DNA of 64,000 nt. Origin: Chitinophaga pinensis. GTDB taxonomy: Bacteria > Pseudomonadota > Gammaproteobacteria > Burkholderiales > SG8-41. The position numbers and the translations under genes are program-made. Where the stretch lies: NCBI GenBank assembly GCA_943329075.2, contig CALQCM020000001.1, positions 62,001-126,000 on the forward strand, written 5' to 3'. The notes below the pieces were generated by a model. It was not told the origin of the DNA. It saw nothing but the letters and a program-made list of their open reading frames with translations, and ran no database searches. How positions within the stretch are numbered: position 1 is the first letter of the stretch; every line of letters begins with the position of its first letter. Below, piece after piece: positions 61,431 through 64,000 of the stretch.

Positions 61431-61990
61431 CTAACGCGCTTCGGTGCTTCTCGCAGGCGGGTCGCCTGCGCCACAACGGCGCGGCTGTGGGGCAGACCCG
61501 TAGGGTGGGTTAGGCGCGTAGCGCCGTAACCTACCGTTGGGCGTGTTGATGCACAACACGTTGGGCGCACTGCGCGTCCTACAAACTAACGTGCTTCGGT
61601 GCTTCTCGCAGGCGGGGCGTCTGCGCCACAACGGCGCGACTGTGGCGCAGACCCGTAGGGTGGGTTAGGCGCGTAGCGCCGTAACCCACCGTTGGGCGTT
61701 TGATGGACGACGCGTTGGGCGCAATGCGCACCCTACAAACTAACGGGCTTCGGTGCTTCTCGCAGGCGGGGCACCTGCGCCACAACGGCGCGGCTGTGGT
61801 GCAGACCCGTAGGGTGGGTTAGGCGCGTAGCGCCGTAACCCACCGTTGGGCGTTTGATGGACGACGCGTTGGGCGCACTGCGCACCCTTTAAACTAACGT
61901 GCTTCGGTGCTTCTCGCAGGCGGGGCACCTGCGCCCCAACGGCGCGGCTGTGGTGCAGGCGACTCGCCTGCAAGAAGTGTTGGGGTTTGT
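61431..61990. repeat. tandem array of a 154-bp repeat, about 3.6 copies
   Basis: Units begin at 61431, 61586, 61740 and 61894, each with CTAACGTGCTTCGGTGCTTC or a close variant; the fourth is truncated near 61990. Each full unit contains a GGTGGGTTA-GGCGC-GTA-GCGCC-GTAACCCACC hairpin and ends in GCGCACCCTAC. Upstream at 61401-61427 is a CGTAGGGTGCGC palindrome. No gene is present; the frames open here are short, repeated and translate the repeat itself. Confidence 0.92.
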
Positions 61991-62009
61991 AGGCGCGCGA
62001 GACCGTCAA

Positions 62010-62714
62010 TCAGACGAGGGCGTCCGCCAGCGCTTTGAAATCTTCGACGATCAAATCCGGCTGATACGGCCAGTCGCCGAACGGCCGTTTGCGGCGGTCG
62101 ATGAAGGCGGTGCGCATGCCTGCCGCCTTGGCGCCGATGCAATCAAAAGCGTGATTGGCGACAAACAAAACTTCTTCCATTTTCACGCCGGCGATTTCTG
62201 CGGCCTTCGTATACGTTGCGCGGTGCGGCTTGAAGGCGCCGGCACTTGCCACTGAAATGATGTGATCGAAGTTGATGCCGTGGTGCGCGCGCGCAGCTTC
62301 GAGCATGTCGGGGTCGCCGTTCGACAGAATCGCCAGTTTGTAGCGTTTATGCAGCTTTTCCATCGCCGCCGGCACGTCCGGAAACGGTTTCAACTTCTCG
62401 ATCTGCGCCACCAGCCAGCTCACCTCTTCCTTCGTGTGCGCAATGCCGGCGCGTTCGAGCGTGGTGTCAACCGAGATTTCGCCGATTTTTCGATAGGAAA
62501 TGTGTTCGCGCTGCAGCAGTGCGTCAATCATCGAGTTTTCGAAATGCGTACGCCGCCACCAGGTGACGAAGGCGTCGGGCCGGCCGCTCCAGCCCTTCTT
62601 TTTCAGGAAGAGCGTGGCGACTTCGATCAGGCCGGCCTGCATGTCGACGACCGTGCCGTACTGGTCGAACATGAGCAAGCGCGTGTTTACGCGTAAATCG
62701 TCGATTACCGACAT
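62010..62714 (-). CDS. HAD superfamily hydrolase (haloacid dehalogenase type II-like)
   Basis: 234 residues. RLLMFDQYGTVVDMQ is motif I, with the Asp nucleophile near residue 17. LAILSNGDPDML is motif II (Ser), and AFKPHRATYTKAAEIAG contains the motif III Lys. EVLFVANHAFDCIGAKAAGM is motif IV. The cap domain lies between I and II. The plan resembles 2-haloacid dehalogenase, but other small phosphatases share it. Confidence 0.8.
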   Translation of the reverse strand: MSVIDDLRVNTRLLMFDQYGTVVDMQAGLIEVATLFLKKKGWSGRPDAFVTWWRRTHFENSMIDALLQREHISYRKIGEISVDTTLERAGIAHTKEEVSWLVAQIEKLKPFPDVPAAMEKLHKRYKLAILSNGDPDMLEAARAHHGINFDHIISVASAGAFKPHRATYTKAAEIAGVKMEEVLFVANHAFDCIGAKAAGMRTAFIDRRKRPFGDWPYQPDLIVEDFKALADALV

Positions 62715-62736
62715 GGGTTCTCCTGCTGTGAGTTGA

Positions 62737-62810
62737 AGGATTGAGGATCCAGGATTGAGCTAACACCAACCGTTTTTCCAGAAGCCGCTGGATCCTGAAT
62801 CCTGAATCCT
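62737..62810. repeat. GGATTGA-type hairpin, second copy
   Basis: Arms 62737-62756 and 62791-62810 match as inverted repeats in 17 of 20 positions. They consist of the same GGATTGA/GGATTCA units as the hairpin in the cobalamin riboswitch. It fills the gap between the ABC permease and HAD genes. Confidence 0.8.
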
Positions 62811-62812
62811 CA

Positions 62813-63703
62813 CTAAATCTTGATCTTCGGGTCCAGCCAGTCGCGCAGGCTGTCGCCGAACAGGTTGAAGGCAAACACTGCGAGGCTGATCGCAAGGCCC
62901 GGAAAGACGATCATCCACGGCGCCTGCTGGTAGAAGTCCGCGGCTGAGCCTGACAGCATCAAACCCCATGAGGCGGTCGGTTCGGTGACGCCGAGTCCGA
63001 GGAAGGACAACGACGCTTCCGACAGGATCGCCTGCGCCACATAGGCGGTCAGCATGATCAGATAGGGCGCGACGACATTGGGCACCATGTGGCGGAAAAT
63101 AATGCGCGTGTTCGAAAAGCCGGCGGCACGCGCCGCATCGATATAGGGCAGCTCGCGGATTGCCAGCGCCGAGGCGCGCACCACGCGCGACACCCGCGGC
63201 ACCATCGGAATGCCGATGGCGATGATCAGGTTCACATCGACACCGAGAATAATTTTCTGCCCCAGCATCGCCACCACCACAAGTGCCAGCACGATGATCG
63301 GGAACGACAGCAGCACATCCATGATGCCCTGGATCAACAGATCGATCTTGCCGCCGAAGTAGGCCGAAATGACGCCGATAATCGCGCCGAGCGTCGAACC
63401 GGCCAGCGAGGCGAGAAAGCCAACCGCCAGCGCAGTGCGCGCGCCATAAATGATGCGCGAGAAAACATCGCGCCCGAAGGAATCGGTGCCCATCCAGTGC
63501 TGCCAGGAGGGCGCGGCCAGCATGCCGGCATAATCGACGGTCAGCGGATCGTACGGCGTGACCCAGGGCGCAAATATGGCCGCGAAAGCCATGGCGACGA
63601 TGAAGAGAAGCCCGGCAGCCCCCAGCGGCTGGTGCAGCATGAACTGCACGGCCGGATGGCGGCGCCGCGGAATCTTGTAGGTAATGGCGCTGGCGATACT
63701 CAT
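62813..63703 (-). CDS. ABC transporter permease (DppC/OppC family)
   Basis: 296 residues from ATG 63703 (an earlier start at 63739 would overlap the upstream permease). It has six membrane helices, the DppC-type loop WMGTDSFGRDVFSRIIYGARTAL and the EAA-like motif RELPYIDAARAAGFSNTRIIFRHMVPNV that contacts the ATPase. It would import peptides, nickel or other small solutes. The substrate is unknown, because the binding protein lies outside the window. Confidence 0.9.
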   Translation of the reverse strand: MSIASAITYKIPRRRHPAVQFMLHQPLGAAGLLFIVAMAFAAIFAPWVTPYDPLTVDYAGMLAAPSWQHWMGTDSFGRDVFSRIIYGARTALAVGFLASLAGSTLGAIIGVISAYFGGKIDLLIQGIMDVLLSFPIIVLALVVVAMLGQKIILGVDVNLIIAIGIPMVPRVSRVVRASALAIRELPYIDAARAAGFSNTRIIFRHMVPNVVAPYLIMLTAYVAQAILSEASLSFLGLGVTEPTASWGLMLSGSAADFYQQAPWMIVFPGLAISLAVFAFNLFGDSLRDWLDPKIKI

Positions 63704-63704
63704 A

Positions 63705-64000
63705 TCAGCGGTAGCGGATGCGCGGATCGAACACGGCATAGAGCATGTCGATCACGAAATTGACCAGCACGAACACCACGGAAACCAGCAGCACCAGCGC
63801 CTGGATCATCGTGTAATCGCCGCGCGATACGGCCATCACGAAGAGCTTGCCGATGCCGTTGAGGTTGAACACCTGCTCGGTCACCACCAGCCCGCCGAAC
63901 AGAAAGGCAAACTCGATGCCGATCACGGTAATCACCGGCAGCAGCGCGTTGCGCAGGGCGTGGCGCGAAATCACCAGACGCTCGTAAACGCCTTTGGCGC
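63705..64000 (-). CDS. ABC transporter permease (DppB/OppB family), C-terminal part (partial)
   Basis: Only the last 98 residues or so are in the window; the gene continues past 64000. VISRHALRNALLPVITVIG is the EAA-like coupling motif of DppB, and TEQVFNLNGIGKLFVMAVSRGDYTMIQALVLLV is the conserved late membrane part. It ends in DPRIRYR, typical of DppB. It is followed by the DppC-like gene. Confidence 0.88.
   Translation of the reverse strand, partial: AKGVYERLVISRHALRNALLPVITVIGIEFAFLFGGLVVTEQVFNLNGIGKLFVMAVSRGDYTMIQALVLLVSVVFVLVNFVIDMLYAVFDPRIRYR

Noticed and set aside
61431..62009. Repeated short frames on the - strand with the motif PACEKHRS
   Set aside because: They are translations of the 154-bp tandem repeat, have no ribosome-binding sites and restart in every unit.

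Overview
The window is about 64 kb of GC-rich DNA from a bacterial chromosome, most likely a betaproteobacterium of the Burkholderiales or a related order. The pointers are four Bug-type (TctC-like) periplasmic receptors, a zapB-like/zapA/6S RNA block, an MsbA exporter, an LPS-type glycan locus and dispersed GTCATTCCCGCG-type palindromes. No transposase, integrase, CRISPR array, tRNA or rRNA gene was seen. Many genes overlap by ATGA or GTGA, so long operons are likely.

Region 1 (1-27.9 kb, almost all on the + strand) is a surface-polysaccharide locus. It holds glycosyltransferases, a DegT-like aminotransferase, a FemAB-like acyltransferase and a polysaccharide deacetylase. A sugar-nucleotide block follows: an RfbF-like nucleotidyltransferase, an RfbG-like 4,6-dehydratase, a TylC3-type C-methyltransferase, an RmlC-like epimerase, an SDR reductase and a sugar O-methyltransferase, which together suggest a C-methylated 6-deoxyhexose. 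Then come a Wzx-like flippase, an asparagine-synthase-like amidotransferase, a WecA-like initiating transferase, a CapD/FlaA1-like dehydratase, an O-antigen-ligase-like protein, two GT2 enzymes and a heptosyltransferase-like GT9.

Region 2 (27.9-38.8 kb, - strand) reads from msbA through a GtrB/ArnC-like polyprenyl-phosphate glycosyltransferase, a WecD-like acetyltransferase, a small SMR-like membrane protein, a methyltransferase, WecE, an MBOAT acyltransferase with an SGNH-like partner, an ArnT-like GT-C enzyme and another methyltransferase. It looks like a lipid-linked pathway that makes a modified 4-amino-4,6-dideoxyhexose, flips it and attaches it in the periplasm.

Region 3 (38.8-44 kb) has a TonB-dependent receptor controlled by a cobalamin riboswitch, whose L5 loop carries a 95-nt hairpin insertion. 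It continues with zapB-like, zapA, 6S RNA, an EVE-domain gene and an amidohydrolase.

Region 4 (44-58 kb, - strand) holds an apparently complete coenzyme F420 pathway (fbiC, cofC, cofD, cofE) with an F420:NADP oxidoreductase. These genes are mixed with Bug receptors, an isochorismatase-like protein, a luciferase-like F420-type oxidoreductase, a CaiB-type CoA-transferase, an enoyl-CoA hydratase and AzlCD, which suggests F420-linked catabolism of an imported organic acid.

Region 5 (58-64 kb) has an SMP-30-like protein, another Bug receptor, an enolase-superfamily enzyme, four tandem copies of a 154-bp repeat, a HAD hydrolase and the end of a Dpp/Opp-type ABC transporter operon that runs off the window.
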